Assembly (NCBI RefSeq): GCF_018760365.1
Contig: NZ_JAHIAB010000001.1
Span: 513,813 to 577,812 of the forward strand
Reading direction: 5' to 3'
Source of the DNA: Pseudooceanicola endophyticus
GTDB lineage: Bacteria; Pseudomonadota; Alphaproteobacteria; Rhodobacterales; Rhodobacteraceae
DNA: 64,000 nucleotides
Below, piece after piece: positions 56,632 through 64,000 of the stretch; positions within the stretch are counted from its first letter, which is position 1; every line of letters starts with the position of its first letter. Position numbers and translations under genes: made by a program. The notes beneath the pieces are model-generated. The model worked only from the letters and a program-made list of their open reading frames with translations. It was not told the DNA's origin and ran no database searches.

Positions 56632-57255
56632 TCAGCCCCAGGAATAGTTGAAGCTGACGCTGATGCGGTCGTCCTCGGACTGGTTCATCGGCACCTCGTG
56701 GCGCAGCCAGCTTTCCCACAGCAGCACGTCGCCGACCTCGGGCGCGACGTAGACAAAGCTCTTCAACTCCTCGCGTGCGCCCTTCACCCGGGTCGGCGCC
56801 GCCATCATCATCGGCAGGCGCGGATCCTCGAGCTTCAGCGCCGAGGCCCCGTCGGGCATCGCCACATAGGTGGTCCCCGAGATCACCGAATGCGGGTGGA
56901 TATGGCTGGAATGGGTGCCGCCCTCGGGCAGGATGTTGATCCACAGATCCTCCAGCTTCAGCTCCCGCTCGCCCAGGTCGAACTCCAGGTCCTTCGCGAA
57001 GGCCGCCACGTGCTGGTCCAGCAGCTTGACGATCTCCCCGAAGATCGGGAACCGCCAGGCCAGGTCGGTCAGCGAGGCATAGGAGGTATAGCCCGGATAG
57101 CCGTTCTCCTCGCACCATTCCTGCCCCGCCTCGTCATCCTCGGCGATGGAATAGCAGGAGGCCTCCAGCTCGTCGGCATCAATCACCGCGCCGGAAAGAT
57201 CCAGCCTGGCGCGGTAGAGACGGGTGGCAAACAGCGAACGGATATCGGCGGACAT
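56632..57255 (-). CDS. Putative 2-oxoglutarate/Fe(II) oxygenase (TIGR02466-like)
   Basis: A 207-residue cupin-like oxygenase. Facial-triad candidates are in THSSHIHPHSVISGTTYV near residue 120 and the second histidine in LLWESWLRHEVPMNQSEDD. The 2OG-binding arginine would be in DDRISVSFNYSW. N-terminal block (IRSLFATRLYRARLDLSG) and overall order match the TIGR02466 family of unknown substrate. First gene after the rplP terminator in the leftward direction. Confidence 0.78.
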   Translation of the reverse strand: MSADIRSLFATRLYRARLDLSGAVIDADELEASCYSIAEDDEAGQEWCEENGYPGYTSYASLTDLAWRFPIFGEIVKLLDQHVAAFAKDLEFDLGERELKLEDLWINILPEGGTHSSHIHPHSVISGTTYVAMPDGASALKLEDPRLPMMMAAPTRVKGAREELKSFVYVAPEVGDVLLWESWLRHEVPMNQSEDDRISVSFNYSWG

Positions 57256-57430
57256 GGCGGACCTCGGTCACGGGAAGGGAAACTGGCGCTCCATACCGCG
57301 CACGCGCCCCTGACGAAAGCCCCCAGCACGCCGCAGGCCCCGCCGCCTCCCCGTCATCTGGCCCGAAATATCCCGGGGGAGCAGGCCGCAGGCCTGCGGG
57401 GGCAGAGCCCCTGCCCCATCGCCAAACGAA

Positions 57431-57458
57431 AACCCCCGCCGGTTTCCCGGCGGGGGTT
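57431..57458 (-). terminator. Strong terminator after rplP
   Basis: AACCCCCGCCGG pairs perfectly with CCGGCGGGGGTT across TTTC; minus-strand TTTTCGTTT follows. It ends the rplB-rplP ribosomal block. Confidence 0.9.
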
Positions 57459-57494
57459 GCAAATCTCGGCAGGCGGCGGGGCCGCCCGACCGGA

Positions 57495-57908
57495 TTACCA
57501 GTCTTCGCGGACCACGATGCGGGTCTTGATCGGCAGTTTCATCGACGCCAGGCGCAGGGCCTCGCGTGCGACGTCTTCCGCAACGCCATCGATCTCGAAC
57601 ATGACGCGGCCGGGTTTGACCTTGCATGCCCAGTAATCGACGGAGCCCTTACCTTTACCCATACGAACTTCGGTGGGCTTGGAGGTGACGGGAACGTCGG
57701 GGAAGATACGGATCCAGACACGGCCCTGACGCTTCATGTGACGCGTCATGGCACGACGTGCAGCTTCGATCTGACGGGCGGTGACGCGCTCGGGCTGCGT
57801 CGCCTTCAGGCCGAAGGTGCCGAAGTTCAGGTCGGAGCCACCTTTGGCCTCGCCCTTGATCCGGCCCTTGAACTGCTTGCGGAACTTCGTGCGTTTCGGT
57901 TGAAGCAT
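57495..57908 (-). CDS. rplP: Ribosomal protein L16
   Basis: Large-subunit protein of 137 residues near the peptidyl-transferase centre: [40 protein letters not shown] and [20 protein letters not shown]. Last gene of its block, 12 bases after rpsC. Confidence 0.98.
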   Translation of the reverse strand: MLQPKRTKFRKQFKGRIKGEAKGGSDLNFGTFGLKATQPERVTARQIEAARRAMTRHMKRQGRVWIRIFPDVPVTSKPTEVRMGKGKGSVDYWACKVKPGRVMFEIDGVAEDVAREALRLASMKLPIKTRIVVREDW

Positions 57909-57920
57909 CTCTCTGTCTCC

Positions 57921-58646
57921 TTACCGGTCGCGATCGCCGCGGCGGTTGCCGCCTGCGCCACGCGGAGCCGGACCGTCCTGCAGTTCCTGTGCCTTGCGGT
58001 CACGGGCCTGAGGATCGTGCTCCATGATCTCGCCCTTGAAGATCCACACCTTGATCCCGATGATGCCATAGGGGGTGGTGGCTTCGACATGGGCGTAGTC
58101 GATGTCGGCGCGCAGGGTGTGCAGGGGCACACGGCCTTCACGGTACCACTCGGTACGGGCGATCTCTGCACCGCCGAGGCGGCCCGAGACGTTGACCCGG
58201 ATACCCAGGGCGCCCATGCGCATGGCGTTCTGAACCGAACGCTTCATGGCACGGCGGAAGGACACACGGCGCTCCAGCTGCTGGGCGATGGACTCGCCAA
58301 CCAGCGTCGCGTCGAGTTCCGGCTTGCGCACTTCGACGATGTTCAGGTGCAGCTCGGAGTCGGTCATCTTGGCGATCTTCTTGCGAAGAACCTCGATGTC
58401 CGCACCTTTCTTGCCGATGATCACGCCCGGACGTGCGGTGTGGATGGTCACACGGCACTTCTTGTGGGGACGCTCGATGATCACGCGGGCAACGCCGGCC
58501 TGCTTGCACTCGGTCTTGATGAATTCGCGGATCTTGATGTCTTCCAGAAGAAGATCACCGTAATCCTTCGTATCGGCGTACCAGCGCGAGTCCCAGGTGC
58601 GGTTGACCTGGAGGCGCATGCCAATCGGATTGACCTTGTTACCCAT
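57921..58646 (-). CDS. rpsC: Ribosomal protein S3
   Basis: Small-subunit protein of 241 residues with a KH domain ([20 protein letters not shown]; GxxG loop GKKG). [20 protein letters not shown] starts it; the C-terminal part ends in a glycine/arginine-rich tail. ATG 58646 overlaps the rplV stop by one base; the upstream open frame is a shadow. Confidence 0.98.
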   Translation of the reverse strand: MGNKVNPIGMRLQVNRTWDSRWYADTKDYGDLLLEDIKIREFIKTECKQAGVARVIIERPHKKCRVTIHTARPGVIIGKKGADIEVLRKKIAKMTDSELHLNIVEVRKPELDATLVGESIAQQLERRVSFRRAMKRSVQNAMRMGALGIRVNVSGRLGGAEIARTEWYREGRVPLHTLRADIDYAHVEATTPYGIIGIKVWIFKGEIMEHDPQARDRKAQELQDGPAPRGAGGNRRGDRDR

Positions 58647-59026
58647 TAGGCTTGCTCCTCGACCTGACGCACCTTGATGGTGAGTTCCGAAAACGGCTTC
58701 ATGATGCGGCCGTAACGACCACGTGCCCGGGGACGGCCACGCTTCATCACCAGGTTCTTGCCGACGAAGGCTTCCGCGACGATCAGATCGTCCACGTCGA
58801 GACCATGGTTGTTCTCGGCGTTGGCGATGGCCGACTGCAGGCACTTCTTGACGTCCTGGGCGATCCGCTTCTTGGAGAAGGTAAGATCGTTCAGAGCGCG
58901 GTCGACCTTCTTGCCACGGATCAGCGCGGCAACCAGGTTCAGCTTCTGCGGGCTGGTGCGAAGCATGCGCAGTTTTGCCATTGCTTCGTTGTCAGCCACG
59001 CGGCGGGGATTCTTTTCCTGACCCAT
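58646..59026 (-). CDS. rplV: Ribosomal protein L22
   Basis: Large-subunit exit-tunnel protein of 126 residues: [20 protein letters not shown] and [20 protein letters not shown] match L22. It overlaps rpsC by one base and lies three bases after rpsS. Confidence 0.98.
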   Translation of the reverse strand: MGQEKNPRRVADNEAMAKLRMLRTSPQKLNLVAALIRGKKVDRALNDLTFSKKRIAQDVKKCLQSAIANAENNHGLDVDDLIVAEAFVGKNLVMKRGRPRARGRYGRIMKPFSELTIKVRQVEEQA

Positions 59027-59029
59027 GAC

Positions 59030-59308
59030 TTACTTCCGCTTCGCTTTCTTGTCGGCCGCGTGCCCGTAGTAGGTACGGGTCGGCGAGTATTCACCGAACT
59101 TCTGACCGATCATGTCTTCGGTGACGTTGACGGGGATGTGCTTCTGGCCGTTGTAGACGCCGAAGGTCAGACCCACGAACTGGGGCAGGATCGTCGAGCG
59201 GCGCGACCAGATCTTGATAACTTCATTACGGCCGGATTCGCGTGCCGCTTCCGCCTTTTTCAGGACGTAAGCGTCAACGAAGGGGCCCTTCCAAACAGAA
59301 CGTGCCAT
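59030..59308 (-). CDS. rpsS: Ribosomal protein S19
   Basis: Small-subunit head protein of 92 residues: [40 protein letters not shown] and [20 protein letters not shown]. Lies three bases after rplB. Confidence 0.98.
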   Translation of the reverse strand: MARSVWKGPFVDAYVLKKAEAARESGRNEVIKIWSRRSTILPQFVGLTFGVYNGQKHIPVNVTEDMIGQKFGEYSPTRTYYGHAADKKAKRK

Positions 59309-59311
59309 AGA

Positions 59312-60151
59312 TCAGCGACCCTTTTTCTTCGCGTGACGCGACCGGATAATGTACTTATCGGTCGTCTTGTTACGACGGGTTTTCGCACCCTTGGTGGGCT
59401 TACCCCAGGGGGTAACCGGGTGACGGCCACCGGAGGTACGGCCTTCACCACCACCGTGGGGGTGGTCGATCGGGTTCATGACGACACCACGGACCGACGG
59501 ACGGATGCCCTTGTGGCGCATACGACCGGCTTTACCGTAGTTCTGGTTGGAGTTGTCGGGGTTGGACACGGCACCGACGGTGGCCATGCATTCCTGACGA
59601 ACCATCCGCAGTTCCCCGGAGGAGAGGCGGATCTGAGCGTAGCCACCGTCACGGCCGACGAACTGGGCATAGGTGCCAGCTGCGCGTGCGATCTGGCCGC
59701 CCTTGCCGGGCTTCAGCTCGATGTTGTGGACGATCGTACCGATCGGCATGCCCGAGAAGGGCATTGCGTTGCCGGGTTTGATGTCCGCCTTGGTGGCAGC
59801 CACGACCTTGTCGCCGACAGCCAGACGCTGCGGTGCCAGGATGTAGGCTTTTTCGCCATCGACGTATTGGATCAGCGCGATGAAGGCGGTGCGGTTCGGG
59901 TCATATTCGATCCGCAGAACAACGCCTTCGACGTCGAACTTGTTGCGCTTGAAATCGACGATCCGGTAGAGACGCTTCGCGCCACCGCCACGGCGGCGAG
60001 AGGTGATCCGTCCGGTGTTGTTCCGGCCACCCGACTTCGTCAGACCCTCGGTGAGGGCTTTGACGGGGCGACCTTTGTACAGCTCCGAACGGTCGATCAG
60101 CACCAGCCCGCGCTGGCCCGGCGTCGTCGGTTTGTACGACTTGAGTGCCAT
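59312..60151 (-). CDS. rplB: Ribosomal protein L2
   Basis: Large-subunit protein of 279 residues, important for subunit association and peptidyl transfer. [20 protein letters not shown] starts it; [20 protein letters not shown] and the conserved-histidine block [20 protein letters not shown] are intact. Unusually it is not adjacent to rplW: an opposite-strand gene and a terminator lie between, and two candidate promoters precede it. Confidence 0.98.
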   Translation of the reverse strand: MALKSYKPTTPGQRGLVLIDRSELYKGRPVKALTEGLTKSGGRNNTGRITSRRRGGGAKRLYRIVDFKRNKFDVEGVVLRIEYDPNRTAFIALIQYVDGEKAYILAPQRLAVGDKVVAATKADIKPGNAMPFSGMPIGTIVHNIELKPGKGGQIARAAGTYAQFVGRDGGYAQIRLSSGELRMVRQECMATVGAVSNPDNSNQNYGKAGRMRHKGIRPSVRGVVMNPIDHPHGGGEGRTSGGRHPVTPWGKPTKGAKTRRNKTTDKYIIRSRHAKKKGR

Positions 60152-60254
60152 GCTTTCTGTCTTCCGTTTAGCAAGCGCGACCTCAAAGCAGGAGGCCGCT
60201 ATGTGGGGGTATTTGCCGGGCGGCCGGAAAACCGCCGCTGACAGACTACCCGAG

Positions 60255-60284
60255 ATATAGGGCCCCGAAGGTCCCCAGGCTCAA
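60255..60284 (-). promoter_or_regulatory. Candidate proximal promoter of rplB
   Basis: Minus-strand TTGAGC, 18 bases, CTATAT. Lies between the 15-base hairpin and rplB, so it would give a transcript without the hairpin. Confidence 0.45.
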
Positions 60285-60286
60285 TA

Positions 60287-60321
60287 CCCACAGGCCCCGG
60301 AGCGAATCCGGGGCCTGTGGG
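60287..60321 (-). repeat. 15-base perfect inverted repeat in the rplB leader
   Basis: CCCACAGGCCCCGGA and its exact reverse complement are separated by GCGAA. No T-run follows on either strand, so a plain terminator is unlikely. If the distal promoter is used the hairpin lies at the extreme 5' end of the rplB mRNA. Confidence 0.8.
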
Positions 60322-60330
60322 ATTGGGGGC

Positions 60331-60358
60331 GTATAGCAGGGGGGGCAGGACCTGTCCA
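60331..60358 (-). promoter_or_regulatory. Candidate distal promoter of rplB block
   Basis: Minus-strand TGGACA, 16 bases, CTATAC followed by GCCCCC. The -10 and discriminator are identical over 12 bases to those of the rplO promoter candidate. Confidence 0.55.
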
Positions 60359-60520
60359 GAGCCTCATCTGTTCATGGTCGAGATGGGGTCCGACAATCTA
60401 TGGCAAGTCCACCCCGATTGGCTGCTGGGAGACCCAAATTGAGCTTTGTCAAAGCACCCACATCAAAAAGGGAGATAACTGGGGCTGTGACATTCGTACA
60501 GAAAGCGATCTCGGCAAAAA

Positions 60521-61048
60521 ATGGAATTAAAAGCGAAATACCTCGCCCCGCTGGCGTGGCTTGTTCTGACGTCCTGCGCCAGCCAAATGACACCGCAACA
60601 GCTTTACATGTCTGGCAAACCACTGCCTTTCCGAAACTACAAGACAGGCGCTACGCTCATGCAACGCCAGGATGCAACGACAGATTGCCAGATTGAGGCT
60701 GCCCGCCGCGTCCCCCAAAGCATTCAAATCGGCACCACACCATCCTATACGACCCCCATACAGACAAGTTGTAACAGAATTGGAACACAGGTCTTTTGCA
60801 ATACCACCGGCGGTGACACGATCGGTGGCAACACATATTCATACGACGCCAATTCAGGATTGAGACAAAGCGCCTACAGGCAATGCATCGCACACAAGGG
60901 TTTCTTGGATCTGAGCATTCCTGCGTGTCCAAAAGATCAAGACGTCACCATTCTTGCAACTCCGGCTTCGACCCGCCTCCCGAAGCTTGGCGCCAGCTCG
61001 TGCTACCGCGCGGATGAGACCGGCATTACTCTTGCCAATCTAAAATGA
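60521..61048 (+). CDS. A+T-rich predicted lipoprotein inserted in the S10 cluster
   Basis: A 175-residue protein with a lipoprotein signal (KYLAPLAWLVLTSCAS; lipobox LTSC), then a mature part with seven further cysteines (TDCQIEA, TSCNRIG, VFCNTTGG, RQCIAHKG, PACPKDQ, SSCYRAD). It is rich in Thr, Asn, Gln and Tyr, unlike its neighbours. Only weak ribosome-binding signal before ATG 60521. Codon use and base content differ clearly from the ribosomal genes, suggesting transfer. It is transcribed against the ribosomal cluster, between rplW and rplB. No family recognised. Confidence 0.72.
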   Translation: MELKAKYLAPLAWLVLTSCASQMTPQQLYMSGKPLPFRNYKTGATLMQRQDATTDCQIEAARRVPQSIQIGTTPSYTTPIQTSCNRIGTQVFCNTTGGDTIGGNTYSYDANSGLRQSAYRQCIAHKGFLDLSIPACPKDQDVTILATPASTRLPKLGASSCYRADETGITLANLK

Positions 61049-61051
61049 AAA

Positions 61052-61077
61052 AGCCCCCCGCCTTTCGGCGAGGGGCT
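61052..61077. terminator. Terminator between rplW and the lipoprotein gene
   Basis: AGCCCCCCGCC and GGCGAGGGGCT form an 11-base stem with one mismatch and TTTC loop. On the minus strand it is followed by TTTTTCATTTT, so it should end the rpsJ-rplC-rplD-rplW transcript; on the plus strand it may end the lipoprotein mRNA. Confidence 0.85.
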
Positions 61078-61119
61078 CTCTAGCTTCTAACGACAGCAGG
61101 GTCTCCCCTGCCCCGCCGA

Positions 61120-61416
61120 TCAGAGACCGGTGGAGACGTCGATCGTGTTGCCCTCTTCGAGCGTCACGTAGGCTTTCTTGACGTCCTTGCGCTTGCCGAG
61201 CATGCCACGGAAACGCTTGACCTTGCCCTTGGTGATGGTCGTGTTCACGGCCTTCACCTTGACGTTGAACAGGGTCTCAACGGCTTCCTTGATCTGCGGC
61301 TTGTTGGCGTCGATCGACACTTCGAAAACCACGGCGTTGGCTTCGGAAGCCATGGTGGATTTCTCGGTGATGATCGGCTTGCGGATCACGTCGTAATGTT
61401 CTGCCTTGGCGGTCAT
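61120..61416 (-). CDS. rplW: Ribosomal protein L23
   Basis: Exit-site protein of 98 residues: [20 protein letters not shown] and [20 protein letters not shown] are typical. It overlaps rplD by four bases. Followed by a terminator instead of rplB. Confidence 0.98.
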   Translation of the reverse strand: MTAKAEHYDVIRKPIITEKSTMASEANAVVFEVSIDANKPQIKEAVETLFNVKVKAVNTTITKGKVKRFRGMLGKRKDVKKAYVTLEEGNTIDVSTGL

Positions 61417-62030
61417 TTCAGGCGAGCCTCCAGAGCTTCGACAGCCGACTTCGTGAGCACCAGGGTGTCACGCTTCAGGATGTCGTACACGTTTGCACCC
61501 ATCGACGGCAGGATATCCAGGCCATCAATGTTTGCTGCGGCGCGGGCAAAGCCCTCGTTGACGGCTGCGCCGTCGATCACGAGTGCACGCTTCCAGCCGA
61601 GGTTTTTCACCTGCTTGGCCAGGGCGCTGGTCTTGCCTTCCGAGTCCGCGTTCTCGATGATCACGAGAGCGCCGGCCTTGGCTTTCGCCGAGAGGGCGTG
61701 CTTCAGGCCGAGGGCGCGGAACTTCTTCGTCAGCTCGTGCTCGTGCGAGCGCGGCGTCGGGCCCTTGTAGATACCACCCTTGCGGAAGATCGGAGCCTTG
61801 CGGGAGCCGTGACGTGCGCCACCGGTGCCCTTCTGGCGGTAGATCTTCTTGGTCGAGTAGGAGACCTCGGACTTCGTCAGGACCTTGTGGGTACCCTGCT
61901 GAAGCTTGGCGCGCTGCCAGCGAACCACACGGTGCAGAATGTCTGCACGGGGCTCAAGGCCGAAGATCGCGTCGTCGAGATCGACGGAATCGGCAGCGGA
62001 GCCGTCCAGCTTGATCACGTCGAGTTTCAT
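61413..62030 (-). CDS. rplD: Ribosomal protein L4
   Basis: Large-subunit protein of 205 residues that in E. coli also represses the S10 operon. The extended loop [20 protein letters not shown] is intact. Overlaps both rplC and rplW by four bases. Confidence 0.98.
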   Translation of the reverse strand: MKLDVIKLDGSAADSVDLDDAIFGLEPRADILHRVVRWQRAKLQQGTHKVLTKSEVSYSTKKIYRQKGTGGARHGSRKAPIFRKGGIYKGPTPRSHEHELTKKFRALGLKHALSAKAKAGALVIIENADSEGKTSALAKQVKNLGWKRALVIDGAAVNEGFARAAANIDGLDILPSMGANVYDILKRDTLVLTKSAVEALEARLK

Positions 62031-62752
62031 GCGTCGCCTTCCTTCTGCTCAGCCGCGGGCGCTTCGACAGCGGCGGCGGTTTTCAGAGCTGCCGGCAGAA
62101 CGGCGTTCTCGGGGAACGGCTTCTTGACGGCATCCTTGACGGTGACCCAGCCACCCTTGGAACCGGGGACGGCACCCTTGATGAAGACCAGGCCGCGCTC
62201 TGCGTCGGTCTTGACGACCTGCAGGTTCTGCGTGGTCACACGGACGGCACCCATGTGGCCGGCCATTTTCTTGCCCTTGAACACCTTGCCCGGGTCCTGG
62301 CACTGGCCGGTCGAACCGTGCGAACGGTGCGAGATCGACACACCGTGCGAGGCGCGCAGACCGCCGAAGTTGTGGCGTTTCATGCCACCGGCGAAGCCCT
62401 TACCGATCGAGGTACCGGCGACGTCGACGTACTGACCTGCGAAGTAGTGGTCGGCGGAGATTTCCGCGCCAACTTCGATCAGTGCCTCGGGGTCGACGCG
62501 GAATTCGGCGACCTTGCGCTTGGGCTCGACGTTTGCAGCGGCGAAGTGGCCGCGCATGGCTTTCGAGGTGCGTTTTGCCTTGGCAGTGCCGGCGCCCAGC
62601 TGGACGGCGGTGTAGCCATTGGCGTCGACGGTGCGCTGAGCAACAACCTGCAGGTTGTCGAGTTGCAGCACGGTCACGGGGATCTGCTTGCCGTCTTCCA
62701 TGAAGAGACGGGTCATGCCGACCTTTTTAGCGATGATACCGGAACGCAGCAT
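62027..62752 (-). CDS. rplC: Ribosomal protein L3
   Basis: Large-subunit protein of 241 residues. [40 protein letters not shown] and [13 protein letters not shown] are typical, the last including the glutamine region that can be methylated. A C-terminal extension rich in alanine is usual in alphaproteobacteria. Confidence 0.98.
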   Translation of the reverse strand: MLRSGIIAKKVGMTRLFMEDGKQIPVTVLQLDNLQVVAQRTVDANGYTAVQLGAGTAKAKRTSKAMRGHFAAANVEPKRKVAEFRVDPEALIEVGAEISADHYFAGQYVDVAGTSIGKGFAGGMKRHNFGGLRASHGVSISHRSHGSTGQCQDPGKVFKGKKMAGHMGAVRVTTQNLQVVKTDAERGLVFIKGAVPGSKGGWVTVKDAVKKPFPENAVLPAALKTAAAVEAPAAEQKEGDA

Positions 62753-62766
62753 ATCCGTTGCCTCCC

Positions 62767-63072
62767 TTACACCTTGATCTCGACGTCGACACCGGCAGCC
62801 AGGTCGAGCTTCATCAGCGCGTCCACGGTCTGGGGGGTCGGGTCGACGATGTCGAGCAGACGCTTGTGCGTGCGGATCTCGAACTGATCGCGGGATTTCT
62901 TGTCGACGTGAGGACCACGGAGAACCGTGAACTTCTCGATCTTGTTGGGCAGCGGGATCGGGCCACGGACCTGAGCGCCGGTGCGCTTGGCCGTGTTGAG
63001 GATTTCCTGGGTGCTGGCGTCCAGAACCCGGAAATCAAATGCCTTCAGCCGGATGCGAATGGTTTGGCTCAT
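62767..63072 (-). CDS. rpsJ: Ribosomal protein S10
   Basis: Small-subunit protein of 101 residues, also the antitermination factor Nus[41 protein letters not shown] and [20 protein letters not shown] are hallmarks. It follows tuf after 249 bases containing the tuf terminator. Confidence 0.98.
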   Translation of the reverse strand: MSQTIRIRLKAFDFRVLDASTQEILNTAKRTGAQVRGPIPLPNKIEKFTVLRGPHVDKKSRDQFEIRTHKRLLDIVDPTPQTVDALMKLDLAAGVDVEIKV

Positions 63073-63244
63073 TGTGTCAGCCTTTCGCGGCGTAGGAGTT
63101 GATAGGACGAACAGAGCTCACCTCTGTCCCTCGTCGAACCCAGCGGCGGACCCTAGGGGCAACCCGCCGTCTTGGAATTGGCGCGGGATACTCGGGACGG
63201 ACGCAGTTGTCCAGCCCCTAATTTCCCTTTCTGCGGGATGAAAG

Positions 63245-63266
63245 ACGGCCGGGTTTCCCCGGCCGT
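63245..63266 (-). terminator. Hairpin terminator after tuf
   Basis: ACGGCCGGG and CCCGGCCGT form a 9-base perfect stem with loop TTTC; minus-strand CTTTC follows. It separates tuf from rpsJ. Confidence 0.7.
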
Positions 63267-63321
63267 TTCAACCCGTATCGGTCAGTCGACCAGGAGCCCC
63301 CGAAAGGGCCCCTGCCCGGCA

Positions 63322-64000
63322 TCACTCGATGATTTTCGAGACGACGCCGGAGCCGACGGTGCGGCCGCCTTCACGGATAGCGAAGCGCAGCTTCTCTTCC
63401 ATGGCGATCGGCGCGATCAGCTCGACGGTGAACTTCAGGTTGTCGCCGGGCATGACCATCTCGGTGCCCTCGGGCAGTTCGACGGTGCCGGTGACGTCCG
63501 TGGTCCGGAAGTAGAACTGCGGGCGGTAGTTCGCGAAGAACGGCGTGTGACGGCCACCCTCTTCCTTGGTCAGGATGTAGGCTTCGGCTTCGAACTTGGT
63601 GTGCGGCTTGACCGAACCCGGCTTGCAGAGCACCTGGCCACGTTCCACGCCTTCACGGTCGATGCCGCGCAGCAGGGCGCCGATGTTGTCGCCGGCTTCC
63701 CCGCGATCCAGCAGCTTGCGGAACATTTCCACGCCGGTGCAGGTGGTTTTCTTGGTGGCCTTGATGCCGACGATTTCGAGTTCGTCGCCAACGTTGACCA
63801 CACCACGCTCGACGCGGCCGGTGACCACGGTGCCGCGGCCCGAGATCGAGAACACGTCTTCGATCGGCATCAGGAACGGCTGGTCGACAGCGCGTGCCGG
63901 CTGCGGGATGTACGCGTCAACGGCGGCCATCAGTTCGCGGATCTTGTTCTCGCCGATCTCGGGATCACGGCCTTCCAGTGCGGCCAGAGCCGAACCTGCG
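63322..64000 (-). CDS. tuf: Elongation factor Tu, 5' part cut by window edge
   Basis: EF-Tu carries aminoacyl-tRNA to the ribosome. The visible 225 residues cover the end of the GTPase domain ([20 protein letters not shown]) and all of domains II and III ([40 protein letters not shown]; the end [14 protein letters not shown]). The frame stays open through the right edge, so the G motifs are outside. It is the first gene of the leftward ribosomal region seen here. Confidence 0.98.
   Translation of the reverse strand, partial: AGSALAALEGRDPEIGENKIRELMAAVDAYIPQPARAVDQPFLMPIEDVFSISGRGTVVTGRVERGVVNVGDELEIVGIKATKKTTCTGVEMFRKLLDRGEAGDNIGALLRGIDREGVERGQVLCKPGSVKPHTKFEAEAYILTKEEGGRHTPFFANYRPQFYFRTTDVTGTVELPEGTEMVMPGDNLKFTVELIAPIAMEEKLRFAIREGGRTVGSGVVSKIIE

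Larger units (their letters stand above)
60152..60520. other. Regulatory gap between rplB and the lipoprotein gene
   Basis: This 369-base gap holds the rplB leader and promoters (see separate entries), the 15-base perfect inverted repeat, a GGGCGG/CCGCCG hairpin near 60218-60238 and, nearer the lipoprotein gene, a short perfect repeat GCTTTG-T-CAAAGC (60443-60455). The right half is visibly A+T-richer. No further gene seen. Confidence 0.6.

Overview
The window is GC-rich chromosomal DNA of an alphaproteobacterium, very probably a member of the Rhodobacteraceae (Roseobacter group). The evidence is the gene content: a bztABCD-type glutamate/glutamine/aspartate/asparagine ABC transporter, a phosphatidylcholine synthase, an ATP12 chaperone gene downstream of crcB-rluC-HAD, a DUF484-xerC pair, DUF1194 proteins, and an NrsF/ECF sigma pair. 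Codon use is strongly G/C-ending, apart from a few A+T-richer islands. No tRNA, rRNA, CRISPR array, insertion sequence or prophage was recognised.

Layout. 1-8.8 kb: housekeeping genes on both strands (prmA, priA, a small transaldolase, DUF484-xerC, pcs, an esterase, an MFS carrier). 8.9-11.7 kb: thrS and a DUF429-like gene. 12.3-16.1 kb: the most interesting locus, a divergent ECF sigma factor/NrsF anti-sigma pair facing a four-gene bufferin-type operon (DUF2282 precursor peptide, DUF692 multinuclear iron oxygenase, DUF2063 partner, DoxX). Both sides carry a GTAACG-N16-CGAA promoter in the short divergent region, so the sigma factor probably drives itself and the metallopeptide operon. 16.1-26.7 kb: small membrane and stress genes, an isolated HsdR_N-like nuclease, thyX, glyoxalase I, a tandem DUF1194 pair, MarR, sdhE with an XRE regulator, aspartate aminotransferase and a MATE pump. 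26.9-32.5 kb: parE, a frame-broken membrane-protein gene, an outer-membrane barrel, argB, a ferredoxin-like protein and a SixA-type phosphatase. 32.6-37.1 kb: bztDCBA. 37.3-43.5 kb: ATP12, HAD, rluC, crcB, degP and map.

43.6-64.0 kb: the tuf-S10-spc-alpha ribosomal cluster, transcribed leftwards (minus strand) in conserved gene order but cut into blocks. The blocks are tuf/rpsJ-rplC-rplD-rplW; rplB-rpsS-rplV-rpsC-rplP; rpmC-rpsQ-rplN-rplX-rplE-rpsN-rpsH-rplF-rplR-rpsE-rpmD; rplO-secY-adk; rpsM-rpsK-rpoA; and rplQ. Non-ribosomal genes sit in the breaks: an A+T-rich lipoprotein gene on the opposite strand; a TyrA-like dehydrogenase, a thioesterase and a 2OG-Fe oxygenase; and a ChaC-type cyclotransferase with a small lipoprotein. 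Most breaks carry a hairpin terminator, and several carry a sigma70-like promoter for the next block. Two of these promoters share the same 12-base -10/discriminator string.

Start sites were chosen from ribosome-binding sites, overlaps and family N-termini. Functions rest on motif recognition by eye; no database search was run.
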